64,000 bases of DNA from an uncultured Rhizobium sp. (GCA_945952045.1 CAMFHE010000024.1:1-64000); one strand, 5' to 3'. Numbered from the stretch's first letter, positions 53,630-62,383 are shown. The notes: generated by a model from the letters alone, not told the origin. Translations and numbers: made by a program.

Positions 53630-54379
53630 TTATCCGATCTTCATGAGAATCGGGAAGGTCTGCTGGAACCAGATTGCCGCATCGCTGACGAAACCGAAAA
53701 TGAAGGCGAGACCCGTCAGCACCAGGAAGGCGCCCATGATCTTTTCCACAAGCCCGAGATGGCGGCGGAACCGCGTCAGGAACCGCATGAAGGCGCCGGA
53801 AAACAAGGCGGCGATCCAGAAGGGCACGGCCAGCCCGAGCGAATAGATCGCCAGCAGGAAAGCGCCGTCGGACACAGTGTCGCGCGACGCCGCAACGCCG
53901 AGGATCGTTCCCAGCACAGGCCCTATGCACGGCGTCCAGCCAAAAGCGAATGCAAGGCCCATGAGATATGCGCCGGTCACCGTCGCCGGCTTGCCGTTGG
54001 ATTGAAACCGCGCCTCGCGCGACAGCAGGCCAATGCGCAGCAGCCCGAGAAAATTCAGGCCCATGAGAATGATGATGACGCCGCCGAGTTTGGACAGCAC
54101 ATCCATATGCTGGCGCAGCATCGTGCCGATCGTCGACGCGCCGGCGCCGAGCGCCACGAAAACCGTGGAGAAACCAAGCGTGAAGAACAGCGCCGCAAAC
54201 AGGACGGATCGCCGCGCCTCCTGCCGGCCACCCTCGCTTTTTCCACCGCGAAACTCATCCACGGAAATGCCCGCCATATAGCAAAGATAGGGCGGCACCA
54301 GCGGCAGAACGCAAGGCGAGAGGAAAGACAAGGCCCCGGCAAATAGGGCGCTGAGCAAAGAGATTTCGGCGATCGACAA
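53630..54379 (-). CDS. ccdA: CcdA-type thiol:disulfide transport protein
   Basis: 249 residues, the usual CcdA length, with six membrane helices. The two redox cysteines lie in FLSPCVLPLVPPYLCY (Cys23) and GWTPCIGPVLG near 140-150, where the Pro-Cys motifs sit in helices 1 and 4. It carries electrons from cytosolic thioredoxin to periplasmic apocytochrome c or other disulfide proteins. The start is the TTG at 54379, with GGAG eight bases upstream; the longer frame upstream is not coding in character. The promoter and tRNA lie beyond on the opposite strand. Confidence 0.88.
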   Translation of the reverse strand: MSIAEISLLSALFAGALSFLSPCVLPLVPPYLCYMAGISVDEFRGGKSEGGRQEARRSVLFAALFFTLGFSTVFVALGAGASTIGTMLRQHMDVLSKLGGVIIILMGLNFLGLLRIGLLSREARFQSNGKPATVTGAYLMGLAFAFGWTPCIGPVLGTILGVAASRDTVSDGAFLLAIYSLGLAVPFWIAALFSGAFMRFLTRFRRHLGLVEKIMGAFLVLTGLAFIFGFVSDAAIWFQQTFPILMKIG

Positions 54380-54500
54380 GGCGAAGCTCCGCAGGGACGA
54401 ACGGCCTCTCCATAGGGTAGGTTTCCCCCTGCCGCCAATCACCTTTTCGCGCACGGGCAAAAAAATCCCGGCAAGAGTTCGAATTTCCTCATTTTTCCAG

Positions 54501-54529
54501 TTGACCGCATGGGGCCTCCTGCCTATGTT
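54501..54529 (+). promoter_or_regulatory. Promoter of tRNA-Lys
   Basis: TTGACC at 54501-54506 and TATGTT at 54524-54529 with an ideal 17-bp spacer, 37 bp before the tRNA. The near-consensus hexamers make this one of the clearer promoters in the window. Confidence 0.7.
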
Positions 54530-54565
54530 CCGCGCACTTCCGAACGAGGCAAAACACCTCGCTGG

Positions 54566-54641
54566 GAGCGCGTAGCTCAGCCGGTAGAGCAACTGACTTT
54601 TAATCAGTAGGTCCAGGGTTCGAATCCCTGCGCGCTCACCA
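54566..54641 (+). tRNA. tRNA-Lys (anticodon UUU)
   Basis: 76 nt including an encoded CCA. Acceptor stem GAGCGCG / CGCGCTC, D-loop GCTCAGCCGGTAGAGC, anticodon stem ACTGA / TCAGT around CTTTTAA (anticodon TTT), T-stem CAGGG / CCCTG with TTCGAAT. All parts pair properly. It reads lysine codons AAA and AAG. Confidence 0.97.
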
Positions 54642-54923
54642 CCTACCTTACGGATTTCCCTTGTAAGTTTGAATATTCGACGGCTGATGGACGGCAGCTT
54701 GCCTTACGCCGGGGATAACGACTTGTGTCGAAAAGCTGCGCAGGCTCACCCTGTCCACAGACCGACCCAAACAGCCTCGGACTATCCTGCTCATCTTCGC
54801 GCTCCCGCCAATGCGGGATTTAGAACCACCTGTAAAAACAAGGGGGTTAGCCGCTTGCGCCAGAAGCACTGCGCGACTGCAAAAACTCGCTGGTGGTTTG
54901 TGGCCTAAAGACGCAGGGGACCG

Positions 54924-54939
54924 AAGTTTGGCGAAACTT
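54924..54939. promoter_or_regulatory. 16-bp palindrome, AAGTTT-GGCG-AAACTT
   Basis: A perfect dyad, 248 bp before the DUF4214 start. Operator-like; the binding factor is unknown. Confidence 0.4.
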
Positions 54940-55093
54940 TGTCGCGATTTACCGCAAAAAGACTCAAACTGATCATTTTTTTGCCATTTTTCTCCAAATC
55001 CGGCGACCGCAAGCCAATGTTAGTTAAATCAAACACTTGCCTTATCCGTTACGGGTTAATTCGCGCGGATCGCAAATTAATCCGTCCGCATTA

Positions 55094-55108
55094 TTAACCA
55101 AGTGTTAA
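55094..55108. promoter_or_regulatory. Candidate CtrA binding site
   Basis: TTAA-N7-TTAA (TTAACCAAGTGTTAA), the core CtrA box of alphaproteobacteria. On the minus strand it also ends with the fuller TTAAC half-site. It is 78 bp upstream of the ATG of the DUF4214 gene, a usable promoter position. CtrA control is inference from the motif. Confidence 0.5.
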
Positions 55109-55186
55109 TCTTCGTAATTGATTAGCAATTCTGGATGGTATTTACTCTTTCTTAACCCGCATGAATGGCGGGAAGGAGAGGATAAA

Positions 55187-56983
55187 ATGGCAACTATTCA
55201 GGGTATTTATATCGCGCTTTTCGGTCGTCCGGCCGATCCGGGCGGCTTGGCGTATTGGAACGGGGTGACCAACAATGGATCGGATCTGTCGAAGCTTATC
55301 GGCCAGCTGACGGCCTCGCAGGAATATACCGATCGCTTCAAGGGCCAGACAAATGAGCAGGTCGTAACCTCGATCTACCAGTCGCTTTTCGGCCGCGCGC
55401 CCGACGCAACCGGCCTCGCCTTCTTTACGAAGGGCCTGACCGACGGTACGTTCAAGCTCGAAACGCTGGCGATCAATATTCTGGACGGCGCTCAAGGTTC
55501 GGACAAGACGATCATCGACAACAAGACGGCAGCCGCCGACCTGTTCACGAAAAGCATCGATACCGCTGCTGAAATCGCCGCCTATAACGGCAACGCCGCC
55601 GCCGAACTCGCCCGCGCCTTCCTCACCAAGGTAACTGACGACAAGGGCACGATTCCGGCACAAGCCGATGTCGACAAAGCGGTTGCGGGCGTTGTGACAC
55701 CTTCTGGTGGTCAGGGTCCCGCTGATGGTGGCGGTGGCGGCAGCACAGGTCCGACCGGTCCAACAACACTGCCAAACACCTATAAGGTTAACGACCTTGT
55801 AGCGGCAAACAATGGTGGCAAGCTTTTCGTCGGCACCGGAAATTCTGCCGACGGTTTCGCGATCACGAACAATCCCAATAATGGGGTTGAGCTCGGGCTG
55901 AGCGTTCGCCATCGCTTCGGTGATGTCGCTGACAATGGAATTGCAGACAGCAGCACTAAGGTTGTCAAATTCTATGATCAAAACATAGACCAACTTGCGT
56001 TTGCATATTCTGTGGCAAAAACGGGTGGCCTAAATGTTGCTGGCAACACGTATAAGTTAATCGTGGATACAGACCCCACAGCGGCCTCTGCCAGCAAGGC
56101 ACAATTTATCCTTGCCGCCGATGCTACAACCACGTCCGGATTCAAGTGGGTGTACGACCTAAACAACAACGGCGTAATCGACAGCGGTGAGACCATTGGC
56201 ATTACTGATGACGGTAAAAGCACCGACGGAAGCGCAATACAAAACATTCAGCCATTACAGTGGCTGTTAAATACCGCTGGCAACGCTGGCAAGCAGGGTA
56301 TTTACGATGTAAAGCTGGTATCGACGGACGCGGCCGGCAACAGCACGGAAAGCGCTATCCAGATTCATGCAACCAAAGCCGATAGCCTGGGCGCTGTTTC
56401 AAAGGCAGATACTGGATACATGTGGGCCGGCCGAGGTAATTCCGCCGAGAAGTTCGCAACAGTCGAATTGGCAGAGGGTCTCGAATTAGGGCTATCTGGT
56501 CGTATTAAGTTCGCTGCGGACCCCATCTCGGGCGCTATAAACAACACGGATAAGCTTGTTCACTACTCTGCCAATAGCGGTGACAATGTGCGTTTCGCAT
56601 ATTCGATCGAATCGACAACAGATAAAACTTTGGCGGACTATTCCTTCAAGCTGAAAATTGACGTCGATCCAAGTGCAGGAACGCAATACGTTGTTTATGA
56701 ATTGAATGGAACAGATGCGGTTTCTACGAGTAACACTGGAAACTCAAGCTATAGCTGGTCAACAACTGATGGCTTCGGCGCAATAGCCGACGACGGTGGG
56801 GATGGCGCTATTGGCAAGGTAACTCAGAACATTCAAAACATCGCATGGTATGATGCAGACACTAGCAGCAGCACCTTACAGGCAGGCCAATACGATGTAA
56901 TTCTGGAAGCATATCAGGGTACGACGTTGATCGGCACGAACCACGTCGTATTTGATATCACAAATCCTCTCGTCGTTACGTAA
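55187..56983 (+). CDS. DUF4214 protein with two copies of an unrecognised module
   Basis: 598 residues from the ATG at 55187 (GGAGAGG before it). Residues 1-125 contain two DUF4214 units (ALFGRPADPGGLAYW at 9-24 and SLFGRAPDATGLAFF near 65-79), a domain usual in exported surface proteins. A Gly/Thr linker (about 175-195) leads to two homologous modules, about 200-400 and 405-598. Both share GNSA-D/E-x-FA, (V/L)ELGLS-x-R, (A/R)FAYS, K(L)-x-(V/I)D-x-DP and QNIQ, YDVxL. The repeats are A/T-richer than the DUF4214 part and differ from neighbours in codon use. No signal peptide; type I secretion is plausible. Followed by a terminator. The biological role is unknown. Confidence 0.7.
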   Translation: MATIQGIYIALFGRPADPGGLAYWNGVTNNGSDLSKLIGQLTASQEYTDRFKGQTNEQVVTSIYQSLFGRAPDATGLAFFTKGLTDGTFKLETLAINILDGAQGSDKTIIDNKTAAADLFTKSIDTAAEIAAYNGNAAAELARAFLTKVTDDKGTIPAQADVDKAVAGVVTPSGGQGPADGGGGGSTGPTGPTTLPNTYKVNDLVAANNGGKLFVGTGNSADGFAITNNPNNGVELGLSVRHRFGDVADNGIADSSTKVVKFYDQNIDQLAFAYSVAKTGGLNVAGNTYKLIVDTDPTAASASKAQFILAADATTTSGFKWVYDLNNNGVIDSGETIGITDDGKSTDGSAIQNIQPLQWLLNTAGNAGKQGIYDVKLVSTDAAGNSTESAIQIHATKADSLGAVSKADTGYMWAGRGNSAEKFATVELAEGLELGLSGRIKFAADPISGAINNTDKLVHYSANSGDNVRFAYSIESTTDKTLADYSFKLKIDVDPSAGTQYVVYELNGTDAVSTSNTGNSSYSWSTTDGFGAIADDGGDGAIGKVTQNIQNIAWYDADTSSSTLQAGQYDVILEAYQGTTLIGTNHVVFDITNPLVVT

Positions 56984-57005
56984 ATACTAAATAATTCATA
57001 TTTTA

Positions 57006-57038
57006 AGAGGGCGGCATAATAGATGTCGCCCTTATTTT
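57006..57038 (+). terminator. Terminator of the DUF4214 gene
   Basis: Stem AGGGCGGCAT / ATGTCGCCCT (one mismatch) with a short loop, followed by TATTTTTAATT. Confidence 0.8.
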
Positions 57039-57110
57039 TAATTGAAACTATAATTTCTGATAGGCTGGCATTCTCGACCAACTCCTGATTGTAGCCTTTC
57101 TGACGTATTT

Positions 57111-57127
57111 GCTTGTGCAGACCAAGC
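57111..57127. promoter_or_regulatory. Possible GntR/FadR-type operator before the FAD/Fe-S gene
   Basis: GCTTG-TGCAGAC-CAAGC, a 5-bp inverted repeat around a TTGTGCAGACCAA core that resembles FCD-type GntR half-sites loosely. It lies 96 bp before the FAD/Fe-S gene, whose 3' neighbour is a FadR-type regulator. Weak, by-eye call. Confidence 0.25.
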
Positions 57128-57222
57128 CTAACTCCTGGGTCATTTCCTATATACGCGCACCATCCGGCATGTTATCACTTATGTGCTAACTTTATCACTC
57201 CACACCCTGCCGGACCCCTTTC

Positions 57223-60200
57223 ATGATACCCCGATTGACCAGCCAGATCGATACGCCCCTCGCCCAGCCGGGGTTTTTCGGGCGGCTGGTGGAGTGTGGT
57301 TTTGCGGGGGAAATCGAGGCTGGGGATGGGAGTCGCGTGGTGTTTGCGACGGACAATTCCATCTATCAGCTAGCGCCTGGCGGCATCGTGTTTCCGCGCA
57401 ATGCGGATGATCTGAAGATTTTGGCGATGGTGCTGGCCGAGCCGGATTTTCAAACGGTGACTATCGTCCTGCGCGGCGGTGGCACGGGGACGAACGGGCA
57501 GTCGTTGTCTCGTGGCGTCGTTGTCGATTGTTCCCGGCATATGACGCGTATTATCGATATCGATCCGGTGCGGCGCACGGTTCGGGTCGAGGCGGGGGTC
57601 GTCAAGGATGCGCTCAATCGCGCGCTCAAGCCGCATGGGCTGTTTTTCGCGCCCGAGCTTTCGACATCCAATCGCGCCACCATCGGCGGGATGATCAATA
57701 CCGATGCCTGCGGCCAGGGCTCCTGTCTTTACGGCAAGACCAGCAACCATGTTCTGGGCCTGCGCACTATCCTTCCCGGTGGCGAGGACTGGTGGTTCCG
57801 ACCGACGGATGCCGATGCGCTTGCGACATTGAAGCAGCGGCAGGACAAGGTGGGAGAGATTTATCGCACGCTCGACCGGATCGAGGACGAGCAGCGCGAA
57901 CGGATCGCGGCGGTCTTTCCCAATCTCAATCGCTATATGACGGGATATGACCTGGCGCATCTGCGTGCGGACGATGGCGGCTTGAACGTCAATTCTGTGC
58001 TCTGCGGCGCCGAGGGCACGCTGGCGATGATTGCCGAGGCGGAACTGAACGTCCTGCCCCTGCCCGGCTTCGCGGCGCTGATCAACATCCGCTATGACGA
58101 TTTCAACACGGCGCTCGAGGATGCGCGCAATCTCGCGGCGCTGAAGGTTGCTTCGGTGGAAACCGTCGATGAAAAGGTTCTCGGCCTGGCAAAGGGCGAC
58201 ATCATATGGGGCGAGATTGCGCCGTTCTTCCCTGATGACGCCGATGCGCGCGCCAACGGCATCAATATCGTCGAGGTTCTGGCCGACAGCCGGGAGGGAC
58301 TGGCCGCCAAAGTCGAAGCGGTAACCGCGGGCCTTGCTGCCCGGCCGATGCCGGGACGTCTTGGACATACGGTTGCCTGGGAGCACGCGCAGGTCGAGGC
58401 GATCTGGACGATGCGCAAGCGCGCGGTCGGTCTGCTCGGCAATGTCGATGGGCCGGTGAGGCCAGTGGCCTTCGTCGAAGATACCGCCGTTCCGCCGGAA
58501 AACCTGGCGCCCTATATTCGCGAATTCCGGCAGTTGCTGGATGGCGAAGGTCTGGATTACGGCATGTTCGGGCATGTGGATGCCGGTGTGCTGCATGTGC
58601 GGCCGGCTCTGGATTTGACGCGGCCCGAGCATGTGGCGCTGGTCAAGCGCATCAGCGACGGCGTCGTGGCGCTGACCCGCAAATATGGCGGCGTCCTCTG
58701 GGGCGAGCATGGCAAGGGTGTGCGCTCCGACTATGTGCCGGAATATTTCGGCGATCTGTATCCCAGCCTTCAGGAAATCAAGCGCGTTTTCGATCCGCAT
58801 CATCAGCTCAATCCCGGCAAGATCGCAGCAGCGCGCACCGAAGACCTGATGAAGATCGACGCGGTGCCGCTGCGCGGCGACTACGACCGGGCGATCGGCA
58901 ACGATATTCGCGCCGCCTTCGACAATGCCGCCTATTGCAACGGCAATGGCGCCTGTTTCGATTTCGATGAGAAAAGCCCCATGTGCCCTTCCTATAAGGG
59001 TACGCGCGACCGGCGTTTCTCCCCAAAGGGACGCGCATCGCTGATGCGCGAATGGCTGCGGCTGCTGGCGACACGCAATGTCGATCCCCGCCGCGCGGCG
59101 GAACAGGTTCGCAAGTTCTCCGGCCTTCTGCACTGGCCGATGCGGGTGTGGAATTCACTCAGCCCGGCGAATCGCACCGATTTTTCGCATGAGGTGCGCG
59201 AGGCGATGGACACTTGCCTGGCCTGCAAGGCCTGCGCCGGGCAATGTCCCGTAAAGGTCAGCGTTCCCGCTTTCCGCTCGAAATTTCTGGAGCTGTATCA
59301 CAGCCGCTATCTGCGCCCGCTGAAAGATCCGCTGATTGCCGGAATCGAAACGACCCTGCCGATCATGGCGCGGTTGCGCCCGGTCTATAATCTCGCGGTC
59401 CGCTCGAAGCTTGGGCAATGGGCCATGCGGCAGGTCGGGTTGACCGCCCTGCCCGTCATGCCGGCGCTCGACCTTTCGCGCGAACTGAAGCGGCGCGGCA
59501 TTGCGATCGCGACGACCGTCTCCCTCAAGCAGGCGACAAACCCCGTCGTTATCGTGCTTGATGCCTTCACCGCACGATTCAATCCGCAACTGGCGCTGGA
59601 TATGCTGGAACTGGTGCGGACGCTCGGTTTCACGCCATTCGCCGCCGCGCCGCATATCAACGGCAAGGCGCTGCATGTGCATGGCTATCTCGGCGCCTTC
59701 GAAAAAGCGGCCACGGACACGACGCGTTATCTGCACGGTTTGGCGCAGGCCGGCGCAACGCTCGTCGGCATCGATCCGTCGATGACGCTGGCTTTTCGCA
59801 GTGAATATCCCAAGGCTGTGGCGGAAGCCAAGGACCTGCGCGTCCTGCTGCCGCAGGAATTTTTCGCGGGACATCTCGACCGCATTGCGCCGGCCGGCGA
59901 TATCTCCGGCCGCTACAAGCTGCTATTGCACTGCACGGAACGCACGAATGCGCCGGCAGCCCAAGGGCAATGGGCGGCGATTTTCGCAAAGCTGGGCACA
60001 AAGCTGCATCAGCCGCCGCTCGGCTGTTGCGGCATGGCCGGCACATTCGGTCATGAAGTTCGTAACCGGTCGCTATCGGAGACGATCTATGGCCTGAGTT
60101 GGCAGCAGGAAATTGCCGCGACGACGCAGGGCGAGGTGGTGATGGCGACCGGCTATTCCTGCCGGTCGCAGGTGAAACTTCTCGATGAAACGGACTTGCC

Positions 60201-60270
60201 GCACCCGTTGCAGATCATGCTGCGCCTCCTCAAGGCGGAGACAAAAACCGAACGCGGCAAGGTGGCGTGA
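57223..60270 (+). CDS. FAD-binding and Fe-S oxidoreductase, D-2-hydroxyglutarate dehydrogenase type (YdiJ-like)
   Basis: 1015 residues, close to the length of E. coli YdiJ. An N-terminal FAD-binding oxidase part (about 45-500) has the PCMH signature RGGGTGTNGQSLSRGVVVDCS near 85-105 and the cap domain near 280-470. The second part has the Fe-S motif CLACKACAGQCPVKVSVPAF near 664, an NGACFDFDEKSPMCPSYKGTRDRRF segment near 573-597, and CCG-domain cysteines (LHCTERT near 904, GCCGMAG near 934). YdiJ homologues oxidise D-2-hydroxyglutarate, feeding electrons to the respiratory chain. The FadR-type regulator downstream fits control by a small organic acid. Confidence 0.85.
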   Translation: MIPRLTSQIDTPLAQPGFFGRLVECGFAGEIEAGDGSRVVFATDNSIYQLAPGGIVFPRNADDLKILAMVLAEPDFQTVTIVLRGGGTGTNGQSLSRGVVVDCSRHMTRIIDIDPVRRTVRVEAGVVKDALNRALKPHGLFFAPELSTSNRATIGGMINTDACGQGSCLYGKTSNHVLGLRTILPGGEDWWFRPTDADALATLKQRQDKVGEIYRTLDRIEDEQRERIAAVFPNLNRYMTGYDLAHLRADDGGLNVNSVLCGAEGTLAMIAEAELNVLPLPGFAALINIRYDDFNTALEDARNLAALKVASVETVDEKVLGLAKGDIIWGEIAPFFPDDADARANGINIVEVLADSREGLAAKVEAVTAGLAARPMPGRLGHTVAWEHAQVEAIWTMRKRAVGLLGNVDGPVRPVAFVEDTAVPPENLAPYIREFRQLLDGEGLDYGMFGHVDAGVLHVRPALDLTRPEHVALVKRISDGVVALTRKYGGVLWGEHGKGVRSDYVPEYFGDLYPSLQEIKRVFDPHHQLNPGKIAAARTEDLMKIDAVPLRGDYDRAIGNDIRAAFDNAAYCNGNGACFDFDEKSPMCPSYKGTRDRRFSPKGRASLMREWLRLLATRNVDPRRAAEQVRKFSGLLHWPMRVWNSLSPANRTDFSHEVREAMDTCLACKACAGQCPVKVSVPAFRSKFLELYHSRYLRPLKDPLIAGIETTLPIMARLRPVYNLAVRSKLGQWAMRQVGLTALPVMPALDLSRELKRRGIAIATTVSLKQATNPVVIVLDAFTARFNPQLALDMLELVRTLGFTPFAAAPHINGKALHVHGYLGAFEKAATDTTRYLHGLAQAGATLVGIDPSMTLAFRSEYPKAVAEAKDLRVLLPQEFFAGHLDRIAPAGDISGRYKLLLHCTERTNAPAAQGQWAAIFAKLGTKLHQPPLGCCGMAGTFGHEVRNRSLSETIYGLSWQQEIAATTQGEVVMATGYSCRSQVKLLDETDLPHPLQIMLRLLKAETKTERGKVA

Positions 60271-60324
60271 CCCGTCATGACTGATATAACTCGTTTTCAG
60301 ACAATGAAGATTTGGAGCCGATAA

Positions 60325-61062
60325 GTGGCGGTCATTACGCAACGGGGCAATCTAGCAGAGATCGTGGTGGCGCAATTGAGCCAGCGCATCGATTCAGGTC
60401 TTTATCCGCCGGGCGAAAAGATACCCTCCAGCGCCCAGCTCTGCGAAGAATTCGGCGTCAGCCGCACCGTCATCCGCGAGGCGCTGACATCGTTGCGCGT
60501 CGCAGGGCGGGTCATCGCGCGTCAGGGTGCGGGCGTCTATGTCACCGAAAAGGATTCCAAGACGCTGAACTTCGAGATCAGCCGGATAGACGATATCCGC
60601 TCGGCCATGCAGATCCTCGAATTGCGCCTCGGCGTCGAGATGCAGGCGGCCGGCCTTGCCGCCACGCGGCGCACGCCAGAGGCGCTGGCCGATATCGCCC
60701 GCGCCTATGATCATCTGGAGGGTATGGAAACCGAGGATGTCGTGGTTGAGGCGCAGGCGGATTTCGAATTCCATCTGGCGATTGCGCGCGCCACACGCAA
60801 TCCGCATTTTCCGCGCTTTTTGCAGGCCGTCATGGGCGAGATCAGCTTCGATCTCGTGCTGAAACATCGCCAGATGCAATCGCTGCGCACGCGGCAGGCC
60901 TATTTGAAAAAGATCAATCGCGAACATGCGGCGATTCTCGCGGCCATCACGCAAGGGGATGCCAAGGGCGCAAAGCAGGCCCTGGCGCAACATCTTGAAG
61001 AAAGCCTGAACCGTTATCGTACCATGCTGGACGAACCGGCGAGCCACGAAACGATTGAATAG
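60325..61062 (+). CDS. FadR/GntR-family transcriptional regulator with FCD domain
   Basis: 245 residues from the GTG at 60325, with GGAG upstream. An N-terminal winged helix (SSAQLCEEFGVSRTVIREALTSLRVAGRV near 33-61) precedes an FCD effector domain with metal-binding helices: EFHLAIARATRNPHF near 150-165 and NREHAAILAAITQGD near 196-210, followed by ALAQHLEESLNRY. FCD regulators respond to small carboxylates and mostly repress adjacent genes. Likely controls the preceding FAD/Fe-S enzyme, about 50 bp upstream, which is inference from position. Confidence 0.88.
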   Translation: MAVITQRGNLAEIVVAQLSQRIDSGLYPPGEKIPSSAQLCEEFGVSRTVIREALTSLRVAGRVIARQGAGVYVTEKDSKTLNFEISRIDDIRSAMQILELRLGVEMQAAGLAATRRTPEALADIARAYDHLEGMETEDVVVEAQADFEFHLAIARATRNPHFPRFLQAVMGEISFDLVLKHRQMQSLRTRQAYLKKINREHAAILAAITQGDAKGAKQALAQHLEESLNRYRTMLDEPASHETIE

Positions 61063-61210
61063 AAATGTGTATCGCTTTAGGCGCAAAATGATCTTGTTTC
61101 CGGCAAACGGATGCGTCAGAGGAACATCCTGTTCAAGCACTATGGCTGCGGCAAGCGCCGCCCTGTCGGCTTGACGCGATACCGCCGTAGAGGCGGCAGG
61201 AACGAATAAA

Positions 61211-61924
61211 ATGGCGGAGCAGCGGATGCCGCAAGCATCGACGGATTCACTCAAGCGAAGCGCAGATCTTCTGCTGAACGACGACAAGGAGCCGGCGCGC
61301 AAACGCGTTTCACCCGTTCACGGCGATCGTCGCCCGCCTTTCCTGCAGGAAGTGTTGAACGCCACTGGCGACGTGCTGCTGTCGCCGCAAGCGCCGATCA
61401 TGGCAAGCTATCTCGCGGGCAAGGTCTATCAGCGGCTGGAAAAGCGCGGCGTGTTGCGCGAAGAATTGCCCGTGGGGCTTGATACCATCGCTCATCTGGA
61501 CCGGGCGCTTGCCAATCTGAAGACCTCGATTCGCCGGTTTGCGCCGGTCGAGCGTCATCTGGCTGAGTTGACGCGACATCTTTCCTGGCAGGGCGGTCGC
61601 AGCGGTCCGTTCGCGAGCATCAATTTCGAGAAGTCGCATGCGCATGCGGTTATCGTCGGTCCCGGCGGCATGGAAGAGCGCAGCGATGTGCGCCTCGGCC
61701 TGATGCTCATGGCGCCCTATAGCCGCTTTCCCGACCATGTGCAGTTTCATTCGCGTGCTTTCCTGCTCCTGTCGGACGGCGAAGTCTGCATCGATGACGG
61801 CAATTGGGAACGCGCGGCTGCCGGCAGCGTGTTTTTCAACGAAGCGGGTCGCAAGTTTGCGATGCGCTGCACCGCCGAGCCCCTGCTCGCCATCTGGTGC
61901 CATATCGAAGATGCGAGCCTTTAG
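61211..61924 (+). CDS. Cupin protein resembling DMSP lyases, metal ligands altered
   Basis: 237 residues. An N-terminal helical part (about 40-115) precedes a cupin-like barrel. The C-terminal half (HAHAVIVGPGG, VRLGLMLMAPYSRFPDHVQFHSRAFLLLSDGEVCIDDG, AAAGSVFFNEAGRKFAMRC, PLLAIWCHIED) follows the DMSP-lyase family pattern, but where those enzymes have His-x-His-x3-Glu-x-Tyr this protein reads His-x-Gln-x3-Arg-x-Phe. So it may be inactive as a lyase, use another metal set, or act on a different substrate. It follows the GntR gene by about 150 bp on the same strand. Family assignment is by eye. Confidence 0.55.
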   Translation: MAEQRMPQASTDSLKRSADLLLNDDKEPARKRVSPVHGDRRPPFLQEVLNATGDVLLSPQAPIMASYLAGKVYQRLEKRGVLREELPVGLDTIAHLDRALANLKTSIRRFAPVERHLAELTRHLSWQGGRSGPFASINFEKSHAHAVIVGPGGMEERSDVRLGLMLMAPYSRFPDHVQFHSRAFLLLSDGEVCIDDGNWERAAAGSVFFNEAGRKFAMRCTAEPLLAIWCHIEDASL

Positions 61925-61930
61925 AGGCTC

Positions 61931-62371
61931 CTAGATAAAACTCGTCGTCGCCATTGCCAACACGATATAGCGGCTGGTCTTGGCGAGCGTCACCAGCAAC
62001 AGAAAACTTGGCAAGGGCTCACGCAGCACGCCGGCGACCACCGTAATCGGGTCGCCGATAACAGGAACCCAACTCGCCAGCAGCGACCAGCGTCCATATC
62101 GCCCATACCAGCGACGTGCACGCTCGAGCGCCTCAGTGGAAGCGGGAAACCAGCGCCGCGCGCCATAGCGCTCCAGCGAGAGGCCAAGCCACCAATTGAT
62201 CACGGATCCGAGAATATTGCCAAGGCTGGCAACGGCGATCAATGCGGCCACCGGGTACTTTCCGGCCAGGATCATCAAAACGAGGACGGATTCGGACTGC
62301 GCGGGCAAGATCGTCGCAGCAACGAAGGCCGCCGAGAAAAGGCCGAAATAGGCGCCTGCTTCCGCGATCAA
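61931..62371 (-). CDS. YqaA/DedA-type small membrane protein
   Basis: 146 residues with four membrane helices (about 8-30, 38-62, 95-112 and 120-142). The sequence between helices 2 and 3 is amphipathic and basic (YGARRWFPASTEALERARRWYGRYG), and ILPAQSESVLVLMILAGKYP with ASLGNILGSVINWWLG fits the YqaA subgroup of the VTT/DedA superfamily, whose larger members flip lipids. Function here unknown. It starts about 12 bp after lpxB on the same strand, so it may be cotranscribed with the lipid A genes. Confidence 0.8.
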   Translation of the reverse strand: MIAEAGAYFGLFSAAFVAATILPAQSESVLVLMILAGKYPVAALIAVASLGNILGSVINWWLGLSLERYGARRWFPASTEALERARRWYGRYGRWSLLASWVPVIGDPITVVAGVLREPLPSFLLLVTLAKTSRYIVLAMATTSFI

Positions 62372-62383
62372 GCCAAACCCCGC

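Larger units (their letters stand above)
54642..55186. other. 545-bp gene-free leader between tRNA-Lys and the DUF4214 gene
   Basis: No convincing ORF on either strand; the only frames (73-79 codons) lack ribosome sites and coding character. The second half is visibly richer in A and T. It holds a small hairpin TCCCGC / GCGGGA (54803-54818), a 16-bp palindrome at 54924-54939 and a CtrA-type box at 55094-55108. No repeat of the tRNA 3' end was noticed downstream, so there is no evidence for a tRNA-borne island. Confidence 0.6.

Noticed and set aside
54566-54641. tRNA-Lys as an integration site for a genomic island
   Set aside because: The DNA after it is A/T-richer, but no integrase gene and no second copy of the tRNA 3' end were seen, and conserved genes resume within 2.6 kb.
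54648-54908. Short frames of 73 and 79 codons in the leader before the DUF4214 gene
   Set aside because: No ribosome sites, no recognisable domain, opposite strands overlapping each other; treated as noncoding.
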